A DNA stretch of 64,000 bases, taken from assembly GCA_013289585.1 (NCBI GenBank), contig JABCZR010000022.1:1-64000 (forward strand), read 5' to 3'. Shown in pieces: positions 24,665 to 31,811 of this stretch. The position numbers and the translations under genes are program-made. The DNA comes from Acidobacteriota bacterium. GTDB lineage: Bacteria; Acidobacteriota; Terriglobia; Acidiferrales; UBA7541. Each line of letters opens with the position of its first letter. Positions within the stretch are counted from its first letter, which is position 1. The notes beneath the pieces are model-generated. The model was not told the origin of the DNA and searched no databases. It saw nothing but the letters and a program-made list of their open reading frames with translations.

Positions 24665-25342
24665 TCATTTCAAGGGAAGCCCGGTGAATCGAATGCCCGT
24701 GCCATGAACTCTGTAACGCATATTCAGCCCGATCAGTAGCGCCGTCAGCGACTCCACAATCCGTGCGTTCTCCAGTTTTCCGCCGTTCACTGCGCGCGCA
24801 CCCGGAATCTTGCCCACCAGTTCGGATGCCACTTGCTTGGCCTTCTCGTCGTCGCTACATACGAGGACGTCACACTCCACTGCCCCATCCCCAGCCAGTA
24901 ACTCCGCACTGAGATTGTGCAACGCTGCCGCAAGGCTTATGCCGGCTGGGAGAAATTCCTTCGTCTGCTCCGCCGCGGAGCCTTGCCACACGCCCAGCAT
25001 CCGGGTCGCCGCGCCACCCACCGTGGCTGCAAGAGGCACCGTCGTATCAATCACAATCGTTCCAGGCTTCCAAACGCTTTTAAGTTGCTTGAGCAACGCC
25101 GCCGCACCGGAGAAGGGAACCGTTAAAACCGCAACATCACACGCTGCAGCCGCGGACGCATTGTCCATCCCCTCGATCTGCGTGGGCTCTCCCATACGTT
25201 CGCGAATCTGCTTCGCCGTTTCTTGTGCGCGCGCCGAATCGCGTGAACCAATCAGCACATGCTCGCCGGCCCGCGCCCAGCGATTTGCCAGCCCAGAGCC
25301 TTCCGCTCCCGTCCCACCTAGAATCCCGATCTTTCGCGCCAT
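24665..25342 (-). CDS. npdG: F420H2:NADP oxidoreductase (NpdG/Fno)
   Basis: Transfers hydride between NADPH and F420, linking the deazaflavin pool made by the neighbouring cof genes to NADPH. The 225-residue protein has the dinucleotide-binding start IGILGGTGAEGSGLANRWARAGEHVLIGSRDSARAQ, then VAVLTVPFSGAAALLKQL, GTIVIDTTVPL, the LPAGISLAAALHNLSAELL block and CDVLVCSDDEKAKQV. SRD after the second strand is consistent with NADP(H) preference. The ATG at 25342 is chosen because the upstream 14 residues of the frame precede the Rossmann fold without similarity. It is divergent from the flavin-reductase-like gene, whose start is about 100 bp away. Confidence 0.9.
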   Translation of the reverse strand: MARKIGILGGTGAEGSGLANRWARAGEHVLIGSRDSARAQETAKQIRERMGEPTQIEGMDNASAAAACDVAVLTVPFSGAAALLKQLKSVWKPGTIVIDTTVPLAATVGGAATRMLGVWQGSAAEQTKEFLPAGISLAAALHNLSAELLAGDGAVECDVLVCSDDEKAKQVASELVGKIPGARAVNGGKLENARIVESLTALLIGLNMRYRVHGTGIRFTGLPLK

Positions 25343-25437
25343 AATGGTTCGCTCCGTTGATTCTTCTTCACGCGACTGGCTCATCCATTCTCAAGATTCC
25401 CGTCAATCCGTCCCGCTTCGCTTTCCCGCCACCCAGT

Positions 25438-25965
25438 ATGGTATCTTCAAAAATTCCAAAGATGACCACTCCTCCACCCACTGCTCTGGAATTTCGCAAA
25501 GCCCTCGGCCAATTTCCCACCGGCGTAACCGTGGTCACCGTCGAGCGCGAGCCCGGTCTCGTGCACGGCATGACCGCCAACTCCTTTACTTCCGTCTCGC
25601 TCCATCCCATGCTGATTGCGATCTGCGTGGACCACCGGGCCAAATTGCTTCCCTTGCTGCAGAAGAAAAAGCGTTTTGGCGTCAGCGTCTTGAAAGATAC
25701 GCAGGAAGCCATCTCCGAGTACTTCGCCAAGCGAGAGCAAAGCGCCGAAGCCGAGCAGCGCCTCGCCATTCGCTATCACTGGACGCCCGGCGGCATTCCT
25801 GTTCTCGAAGGCGCGATCCTCCACCTCACCTGCAATCTTGTGGATTCGCACATTGCCGGCGATCACACGGTTTTTATCGGGGAAGTGGAAACCGCCGCGG
25901 TTCACGATGGCGAACCCCTGCTTTTCTTCCGCGGCGAATATCGCGCCCTAGCCGGCAATCACTGA
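25438..25965 (+). CDS. flavin reductase-like (FMN-binding split barrel) protein
   Basis: A protein of 167-175 residues of the flavin-reductase-like family: FRKALGQFPTGVTVVTVEREPGLVHGMTANSFTSVSLHPMLIAICVD (FMN-binding segment), FGVSVLKDTQEAISEYFAKR, VLEGAILHLTCNLVDSHIAGDHTVFIGEVE and PLLFFRGEYRAL. Such proteins supply reduced FMN to monooxygenases or act as small oxidoreductases. ATG codons at 25438 and 25462 are both possible, with only a weak ribosome site for either. Its divergent placement next to the F420 reductase is suggestive, but the split-barrel family with known F420 users is different, so FMN is the safer cofactor. Confidence 0.83.
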   Translation: MVSSKIPKMTTPPPTALEFRKALGQFPTGVTVVTVEREPGLVHGMTANSFTSVSLHPMLIAICVDHRAKLLPLLQKKKRFGVSVLKDTQEAISEYFAKREQSAEAEQRLAIRYHWTPGGIPVLEGAILHLTCNLVDSHIAGDHTVFIGEVETAAVHDGEPLLFFRGEYRALAGNH

Positions 25966-25993
25966 TCACTGATCGCTGATCTCTACGCACTCT

Positions 25994-26734
25994 CTAATGC
26001 AGCCCGCCCAGCGGATCTCTCTTCACTCCGTACTCCGCGCCCCACCTGTCGGTCATCTCCCCACGAATCTCCCATAGCTCCGGGAAAAACTTTTGCCGCA
26101 TGCCATCTTCGAGAATCTCCACTGGCCGGCCCTTCAGCGATTTCGCGGCGAATCCAATCGTGCGATGGATCAGTTGCATGTGCTCGAACCGGAATTTCTG
26201 AAACAGCTCGTCGAACTCCGCAAGCGCCTCGGCTACCACGTAGGCGTCGCCGTGCGCATATTCCGAGTCATAAATCTTCTCTACCGTGAGCCCATGTTTG
26301 TCCAGATAGTGTTCCTTGAACGAATTCCAGATCGGCTGGTACATCTTCAGCAGCACGCGAAAGCCCGGCGACTCCTGCCCGCTTCCGTTGCCGAGACGCT
26401 TTCGAATCTCCTGGTACTCTTTCGGAGACATCGTCTCCAGCAGCGCGATCTGCTCGATCATCATCTTCTGCGTGATATGGACGCGCCGGAACAGGGTGAT
26501 CACCCGGTTGGTATTTTCCTGCTGCAGGTAATCGTCAATATCCAGAAGCGTGTAAGCGATCAGTTTCATCCACAACTCTTCAATCTGATGGACTAGTTGA
26601 AACTGCAACTCGTCCCTATTGCACAGCTCTTCATACTTGCTCTGGCAGGAAAGGAGCGCCTTGGTGTTCAGATACAATTCGTAGTCCAGCGTGCCTTCGC
26701 CGCTCATCATTTCGTAAAACTGTTCACGATTCAC
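25994..26734 (-). CDS. tryptophan 2,3-dioxygenase family protein
   Basis: A 246-residue all-helical protein matching the haem tryptophan dioxygenase family: LDYELYLNTKALLSCQSKY, FQLVHQIEELWMKLIAYTLLDID, LLETMSPKEYQEIRKRLGNGSGQESPGFRVL, and FRFEHMQLIHRTIGFAAKSLKG, where the His of RFEHM is the likely proximal haem ligand. The family's usual C-terminal GTGGSSG-type substrate loop after RTIGF is not visible, and the protein is shorter than typical enzymes, so substrate and activity are uncertain. The start is GTG with GAGAGAA upstream. It converges with the flavin-reductase-like gene and has no kynurenine-pathway neighbours here. Confidence 0.75.
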   Translation of the reverse strand: MNREQFYEMMSGEGTLDYELYLNTKALLSCQSKYEELCNRDELQFQLVHQIEELWMKLIAYTLLDIDDYLQQENTNRVITLFRRVHITQKMMIEQIALLETMSPKEYQEIRKRLGNGSGQESPGFRVLLKMYQPIWNSFKEHYLDKHGLTVEKIYDSEYAHGDAYVVAEALAEFDELFQKFRFEHMQLIHRTIGFAAKSLKGRPVEILEDGMRQKFFPELWEIRGEMTDRWGAEYGVKRDPLGGLH

Positions 26735-26844
26735 AGATTCTCTCCGTTCCTGAACTGCCGCGCTTTTAGCTCATGTCCGCAGGGCGCTTGTCGGGACCGT
26801 CTTCTTAGGCAGGCCCCCCACTTCGCACTCGTAAAAATTCTCGC

Positions 26845-28764
26845 TTAGCTCGCCGGCCGATTGCTGTAAACGGCCTTTTCTCCCGAGCGTGCCACTTCGT
26901 AATACGGTGCCGCCAATGGTTTCAGCTTGTCGACGCTCTTGGCATTTCGTGCAATAAAAAAGATCCTCCCCGGGCCAAGCCAGAGCTTCGCGAATGAAGC
27001 GTCATCCTCAAACACCGGCGGCGAATCGGGAAACAGCGAGCCGAACCACAAATCGTTATATCGCCCGTTGAGCATGTGGAGCTGCACTCCGGTATAAAAA
27101 TTAATACTGGAAGCCGCCGAATAGGCCCCGTCTACAATGATCATGTCCCCAGGCCGATATTCCTTCTCGATCGCCACCGCGAGCGGCTTCGAACCGAGCA
27201 CCGGCGAAAACGTTGTCAGCGCAACATGGACAGCATAAAAGAGCACCACCATCATCGTGGCCAGCGCGATGTTCGAGCGCAGCGGCGAACCACGCTTCCG
27301 GAAAAACCACGAGAAAAAAGTCCCTGTCAGAAAAGCGATTCCCGTAGCGACCAGAGGCCATCGAAACGCGCCCATTGCTCTTCCGGTAAGGTCAAAAAGA
27401 TGCCCCATCGAGAGTTTGTACATCCCCGGCGCTTTCTGCAGCAGGTTGCCGAAGTCCGTGTCGGCCGGCGCCGCCGGCGTAACCACGAGAATAAACATCG
27501 CCACAATAAACGCGATGATGCCAATCACCATGAGGCCAGCCGACATCCGCAACCCGCTGCGCCGCAGCGTGCTCCCGATCGGCGAAGCTTCCTCATGGCT
27601 GAGCCACGTGCCACACAGCACGGCTAGCGCGGGCAGCACAGGAAGTACGTAATATTCCTGCCTGGTCGAAAAACTGAAAAAGACCAGAACGAACAGAGTC
27701 CACACCGCCATCAGAAGGGCCGCACGTGGTTCGATTTCAAGACGCTCGCGCCAGCTGCTGACTCGCCCGGGCACTTGCCCCAGGCCCTTCAGCACAAAAA
27801 AGGTCCAAGGGAAAAGCCACACCAGCACCAGGCCCCAAAACACCAAAAACGGAACTTTGTCGTAGTCCCTTGGGATCCGCATGTTCAGATACCGATAGAT
27901 CTGGTCGTTGATGAAGAAAAACCAGAAAAACCCTTTGGCTTCTCCTCGCGGGGGATTTCGAATCGTCGCCAGCACATGCCACGGAGCCGCCACTACCAAA
28001 AACACCAGCGTCGTGGAAACAAGCCGCATGCGCAGCAGATGCCGAAGGTTTCGCGTGATGAGCAGGTACGCGCCCAGGATCGCCACGGGGAACACCACCC
28101 CGATCAATCCTTTGGTCAGTACATTCAAGGCGGTTGCGACGCCGATGGACCAGCAAACCCATCGCGAAGGCTGGGCCTGGTCGAGGCTTTTCAGGAACAG
28201 AAGCATGGTAATCGTCAGCCAGAAACAAACCATGATGTCGGGAATCAGAAACCGTGTGTAGATGTACGGCCCAATAGCGGTCCCGATTGCCAGAGCCGAA
28301 AAGAATCCCGCCTTCTCGCCCGCAATCTCCCGCGTGAGCCAGAAAACCGCGAGAAAAGTGAATAACGCAAAAAGTGTCAGGGGCAAACGCACCGAAAACT
28401 CGTTGATGCCAAAAATCTTGTAGACACCCGCGATGATCCAGTAGGGCAGAGGCGCTTTCTCCAGGTAACGCACGCCATTCACATACATGGTCACAAAATC
28501 GTGCCGCGACAACATCTCGCGGGCGATTTCTGCGTGTTCGGAGTCCACATCGTCCATCATCGGCGGCGACGCCAGCCCGGGAATGTAGATCAAGCCCCAA
28601 AAGAGAAAGATAGCGGCAAGGTAGGAAAGAGTTCGCGGGCGCGCGCCCGAAGAAGGCCCAGCAGGAGATGACGCTCTATCTGCTCCCGGTGCGGTCGAAG
28701 AATTGGTGTCGTTGCGCGTACTCGTGCCGTTGCTGGTGATGCTGGCGTCGGAAGGATTCGTCAT
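26845..28764 (-). CDS. GT39-like membrane glycosyltransferase (ArnT/PMT superfamily)
   Basis: A 639-residue polytopic membrane enzyme of the superfamily that transfers sugars from polyprenyl-phosphate donors. After a 45-residue Ser/Thr-rich cytoplasmic tail comes the first helix (LSYLAAIFLFWGLIYIPG), then the loop motif PPMMDDVDSEHAEIAREML with the acidic catalytic residues, MYVNGVRYLEKAPLPYWIIA, and about ten further helices. The C-terminal 110 residues form a periplasmic domain (PGDMIIVDGAYSAASSINFYTG). It follows the GT2 and HpnK genes on the same strand with gaps of about 20 bp, an arrangement suited to making and transferring a polyprenyl-linked sugar. The acceptor is unknown. Confidence 0.87.
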   Translation of the reverse strand: MTNPSDASITSNGTSTRNDTNSSTAPGADRASSPAGPSSGARPRTLSYLAAIFLFWGLIYIPGLASPPMMDDVDSEHAEIAREMLSRHDFVTMYVNGVRYLEKAPLPYWIIAGVYKIFGINEFSVRLPLTLFALFTFLAVFWLTREIAGEKAGFFSALAIGTAIGPYIYTRFLIPDIMVCFWLTITMLLFLKSLDQAQPSRWVCWSIGVATALNVLTKGLIGVVFPVAILGAYLLITRNLRHLLRMRLVSTTLVFLVVAAPWHVLATIRNPPRGEAKGFFWFFFINDQIYRYLNMRIPRDYDKVPFLVFWGLVLVWLFPWTFFVLKGLGQVPGRVSSWRERLEIEPRAALLMAVWTLFVLVFFSFSTRQEYYVLPVLPALAVLCGTWLSHEEASPIGSTLRRSGLRMSAGLMVIGIIAFIVAMFILVVTPAAPADTDFGNLLQKAPGMYKLSMGHLFDLTGRAMGAFRWPLVATGIAFLTGTFFSWFFRKRGSPLRSNIALATMMVVLFYAVHVALTTFSPVLGSKPLAVAIEKEYRPGDMIIVDGAYSAASSINFYTGVQLHMLNGRYNDLWFGSLFPDSPPVFEDDASFAKLWLGPGRIFFIARNAKSVDKLKPLAAPYYEVARSGEKAVYSNRPAS

Positions 28765-28788
28765 TTGAACTGTGAGCTTGTGTGTCCG

Positions 28789-29811
28789 CTAACGGTCGGA
28801 AGAACCGGATGGCCGCGACTGCTCTGCTGCCCCGCCCAGCTCCTTGCGATGGCTTTTCACTTCGCGCAGCGAGTAAATCGGCTTGTTCTGTGATTCGTAG
28901 TAAGTACGGGCGCTGATCTCACCAAGCAATCCCATGGACACAAATTGAATGCCGCTGACGAACATGGCGATGGACAGGAGCAGCAGCGGACCATGCTCGG
29001 TCATCATATCCGTATGGTGCAAGAGTTTATCGATGCCCAGGAAAGTAGCGATCGCAAAGCCGATTCCTGCCCCGGCCAATCCCAGCAATCCGAAAAACTG
29101 CAGCGGCCGCGTCGAATAATCCAGCAGGAATTTTACGATCACCAGATCCAACAGCACGCGAATCGTTCTTCCAATTCCATAATTCGATTTGCCATTCTTC
29201 CGGCTGATATTCGAAATCGGCACTTCGGCGATCTGCGCGCCCGCGGAGCTCGCTAAAGCGGGGATGAACCGGTGCAGTTCGCCATACAACTGAATTTCCT
29301 GGATGATTTCCCGGCGGTAGGCCTTGAACGTCGTCCCAAAATCGTGCAGATCAATTCCAGAAAGCTTGGCCATCATCCAATTCGCCACGCGGCTGGGAAA
29401 CTGCCGCATCAGCCAGTGATCGCTCCGCTGCACACGCCAACCGCTCACCAAGTCGTATCCTTCTTCGATTTTCTCCAGAAAGCGCGGAATCTCTTCGGGA
29501 TCGTGCTGCAGGTCTCCGTCCATCGAAATAATCACGTCGCCGCGCGCAAAATCAAACCCCGCCTTCAATGCCGCCGTCTGCCCAAAATTCCTGCGTAGCC
29601 GCACCAGGTTGACGCGCCCATCGTGCTCGAAAATCTCAGAAAGCACCTTGAACGAATCGTCCTTGCTTCCATCGTCAATGAAAACCAGTTCGAACGGCTC
29701 GCCAATCGAGTCCATCACTTCGGTCAGTTTCATGTAGAGAGATGGGATGTTTTCCTGTTCGTTGAAGAACGGAACGACGATCGAGTACCGGACAGGCGAA
29801 TCACTTGCCAT
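28789..29811 (-). CDS. GT2 polyprenyl-phosphate glycosyltransferase (DPM1/ArnC-like)
   Basis: A 340-residue enzyme with a cytoplasmic GT2 domain and two C-terminal membrane helices. Motifs: YSIVVPFFNEQENIPSLY at the start, LVFIDDGSKDDSF, LRRNFGQTAALKAGFDFARGDVIISMDGDLQHDPEEIP (DxD-type metal site at DGD) and a YDLVSGWR strand; helices at FFGLLGLAGAGIGFAIATFLG and LLLLSIAMFVSGIQFVSMGLLGEI. It probably charges polyprenyl phosphate with a sugar used by the downstream GT39 enzyme. The ATG at 29811 is used; the frame upstream to 29997 is non-homologous and overlaps the 5' gene. It lies 20 bp after the HpnK-type deacetylase. Confidence 0.9.
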   Translation of the reverse strand: MASDSPVRYSIVVPFFNEQENIPSLYMKLTEVMDSIGEPFELVFIDDGSKDDSFKVLSEIFEHDGRVNLVRLRRNFGQTAALKAGFDFARGDVIISMDGDLQHDPEEIPRFLEKIEEGYDLVSGWRVQRSDHWLMRQFPSRVANWMMAKLSGIDLHDFGTTFKAYRREIIQEIQLYGELHRFIPALASSAGAQIAEVPISNISRKNGKSNYGIGRTIRVLLDLVIVKFLLDYSTRPLQFFGLLGLAGAGIGFAIATFLGIDKLLHHTDMMTEHGPLLLLSIAMFVSGIQFVSMGLLGEISARTYYESQNKPIYSLREVKSHRKELGGAAEQSRPSGSSDR

Positions 29812-29831
29812 TTTTATCAGAGTGGCCTTCT

Positions 29832-30740
29832 TTAAGCTTCCTGGGCGACGAAGCCATATTCTATCAGGCGAATCCCCTGTGATGCGACAAGATTTCGAAT
29901 TTCCGTGTCCGTCAGGATCTCCAGCTCCGTCTGCCGCGAATCCTGCAGCCGCGTCGCCGTTTTCTGTAGCGCCGCATCCGCGTATCCGGGGTGGCACATC
30001 AATTCCGTCGTGCCTATCGGCAGGCTCTTCAGGAATTGCGTTATGCCTTCTCGCGTCAATTCGCCGGTCTGCGCAATCCCGCAGAAATAATCCGCCGTCG
30101 CAATCCCCGCGCGCGCGGCTTGCTTCCGCGCATCCCGCGCCAGCAGCTTCAATCCCCGCGCTTGTACGCCCTGTTTCATCACCACACCGGTTCGATGCTT
30201 TTCCCCGGCCGATAGCGCCGCCCGCAGGCTCGATGCCTCCAGCGAAACCCGGATCGCCCCGATCCCGTACCGCTTCGCCAGCCGCAGCGCGATCTCAAAC
30301 AATCCCGGCAGCATGTGCACATGCTTGTGTCCGTCCAGATGCGTCGGCTCAATCCCCGCGTCACGCGCCTTCTCAATCTGCGCTTCCCACTCTACCTCCA
30401 CTTCACGCAGCACCAGCCCCCGGCGAGCGCGCCGCAGCAACAAGCTCTGCGGGCCGCCCGCGAACAAGCCTTCGTCATTCAAGAGGCTTGTCACCGTCTC
30501 TCGGTCCGCCACCGGCGCTCCGTCGCTCAAGTTCAAGTGAACCCCCACTCCCAGCCCACGCGCCGCCCTCGCCTCATTTACGCCGTCCGCAAACGCCGCC
30601 CCATTTGCCAGCAGGGAAGTGCTGGTCACGATGCCGTTGCGAAACGCCTCCACGATCCCGCGGTTCACTCCCGGCGTCCAGCAAAGGTCGTCCGCATTCA
30701 CGATCAGATTCTTCACACCCTGTCCCGCACTCGCTTTCAC
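29832..30740 (-). CDS. ChbG/HpnK-family (YdjC-like) carbohydrate deacetylase
   Basis: A 302-residue metal-dependent deacetylase-type enzyme. Key features: LIVNADDLCWTPGVNRGI (metal-binding Asp pair; typical members have NADDFG), GLGVGVHLNLSDG with a metal His near residue 68, and PTHLDGHKHVHMLPGLFEI near residue 131 carrying the second His pair, then LMCHPGYAD. HpnK-named members accompany hopanoid genes, ChbG acts on chitooligosaccharides. Here it starts a three-gene unit with a GT2 and a GT39 enzyme, so a role in trimming a polyprenyl-linked amino sugar is plausible by context. The start is GTG at 30740. Confidence 0.87.
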   Translation of the reverse strand: MKASAGQGVKNLIVNADDLCWTPGVNRGIVEAFRNGIVTSTSLLANGAAFADGVNEARAARGLGVGVHLNLSDGAPVADRETVTSLLNDEGLFAGGPQSLLLRRARRGLVLREVEVEWEAQIEKARDAGIEPTHLDGHKHVHMLPGLFEIALRLAKRYGIGAIRVSLEASSLRAALSAGEKHRTGVVMKQGVQARGLKLLARDARKQAARAGIATADYFCGIAQTGELTREGITQFLKSLPIGTTELMCHPGYADAALQKTATRLQDSRQTELEILTDTEIRNLVASQGIRLIEYGFVAQEA

Positions 30741-30835
30741 CTGTCCCTTCGTACAGCTACTCTTTCGCGCGCACCCGCTTTGGTACCATTGACCGTTTTT
30801 CCTCTCAACTCTAGCATGGCCTTCTAGAGGGAAAC

Positions 30836-31180
30836 ATGTCGCTAAAGCTGCGCGAAAGCAAGACGGTCAGCGCTCATTACCGCGAGAAGCGTCGCGGCCG
30901 CCGCATGAATTCCCGCGTTCCTGTGCGTCTCGAGTGGGACGATGAGTCCGGCAAGCGCATCGTGGTCGAAGCCCACACCCGGATCGTCAATCCCTACGGC
31001 TGCATGGTCGTTCTCCAGCAATCTCTCAATCTGGAGCACCGCCTGGCCCTTTCCAATCTCGCTACGCAGTCCAGCAACGCTGCCGTGATCGTCTGGAAGG
31101 GCAATGCGCGCCCCGACGGCTGGGAATACGGCGTCGAGCTTGTCGCGCCAGAGATGGATTTTTGGGGATTGGAACTGTGA
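30836..31180 (+). CDS. PilZ-domain protein
   Basis: A 114-residue single-domain protein of PilZ type, the fold that binds cyclic di-GMP. The N-terminal arginine motif is represented by RRGRRMNSRVPVRLEW; the second motif, usually D/NxSxxG, is degenerate here (RIVNPYGCMVVL), so nucleotide binding may be weak or lost. A C-terminal strand GWEYGVELVAPEMDFWGLEL fits the barrel. The stop overlaps the GTG start of a second PilZ gene (GTGA), so the pair is translated together. No cyclase or phosphodiesterase gene is visible in the window. Confidence 0.75.
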   Translation: MSLKLRESKTVSAHYREKRRGRRMNSRVPVRLEWDDESGKRIVVEAHTRIVNPYGCMVVLQQSLNLEHRLALSNLATQSSNAAVIVWKGNARPDGWEYGVELVAPEMDFWGLEL

Positions 31181-31581
31181 AAAGCCTTTCAAATCCGAAC
31201 GTGAAACCCTCGGCCTACGCGAAGCCCGGGGAAACGCCTGGCGTCCGTCCCGCGCTCAATCGGCAGCCCACCGCCGAGGAACGCCGCCGCGCCCAGCGCG
31301 TCCTGCTGCGCATGCGCATCCTCGCTCACGTTACCGGTAAAGCCGAAGCCGTCGAAGGCTTCACCCACACCGTCAGCGCCACCGGCGCCATGATCATTCT
31401 TCCCGAGGGCTTTGCCCAGGGCACCAAGTTCATCCTCGAAAATCCCAAGACCCAACAAAAGGTCGAAGTCAACGTCGTCCGCCCTTCCCAGCTCAACCAG
31501 GAAGGCGCCCTCATGCCCATCGAATTCCTCTCTCCGGCCCCCCAGTTTTGGAACATTTTCTTTCCACCTAACGTCAACTGA
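31177..31581 (+). CDS. PilZ-domain protein
   Basis: A 134-residue protein beginning at a GTG overlapping the previous stop. After a 30-residue disordered lead, the PilZ-like domain starts at ERRRAQRVLLRMRILAHV (arginine motif) and continues HTVSATGAMIILPEGFAQGTKFILEN, with SATGA standing where NxSxxG is expected. Both degenerate motifs resemble those of its partner, suggesting the pair diverged together. The start listed here is preferred to an upstream TTG because it forms the overlapping GTGA junction. It likely acts with the preceding protein as a heterodimer or receptor pair; that is inference. Confidence 0.72.
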   Translation: MKSLSNPNVKPSAYAKPGETPGVRPALNRQPTAEERRRAQRVLLRMRILAHVTGKAEAVEGFTHTVSATGAMIILPEGFAQGTKFILENPKTQQKVEVNVVRPSQLNQEGALMPIEFLSPAPQFWNIFFPPNVN

Positions 31582-31753
31582 CGCATCCGACGAGCGCGCG
31601 TCATCCCGAGCGCAGAGGGATATGCTTCTCTCTTCTCTTTGCCCACGTAGGGGCACGATATGGCGGCAGTTGGGTGCCGGAAGAAAAGACATCATGCCCT
31701 CTTCTCAGTGCTGTCTCTGTGTCCTCAGCGCTTCTGCGTTAGATTCTCGTTTC

Positions 31754-31789
31754 CAAAAAAAGAGCGGCCCCGAAAACTTCGGGGCCGCT
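31754..31789 (-). terminator. strong intrinsic terminator for the large secreted protein gene
   Basis: On the minus strand a perfect 12-bp stem (AGCGGCCCCGAA with TTCGGGGCCGCT at 31763-31774/31778-31789, loop of three bases) is followed by a run of seven T. It lies just beyond the stop at 31812. Confidence 0.9.
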
Positions 31790-31811
31790 GTGCCGGTTGA
31801 GCCGGATTGTA

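Noticed and set aside
24810-25979. 389-codon plus-strand frame opposite the F420 reductase
   Set aside because: Its sequence is Arg/Ser/Pro-rich with no family likeness, and it overlaps two well-supported genes in other frames.
25960-25985. TGATCACTGATCGCTGATC short repeats between convergent genes
   Set aside because: Too short and imperfect to assign as a terminator or recombination site.
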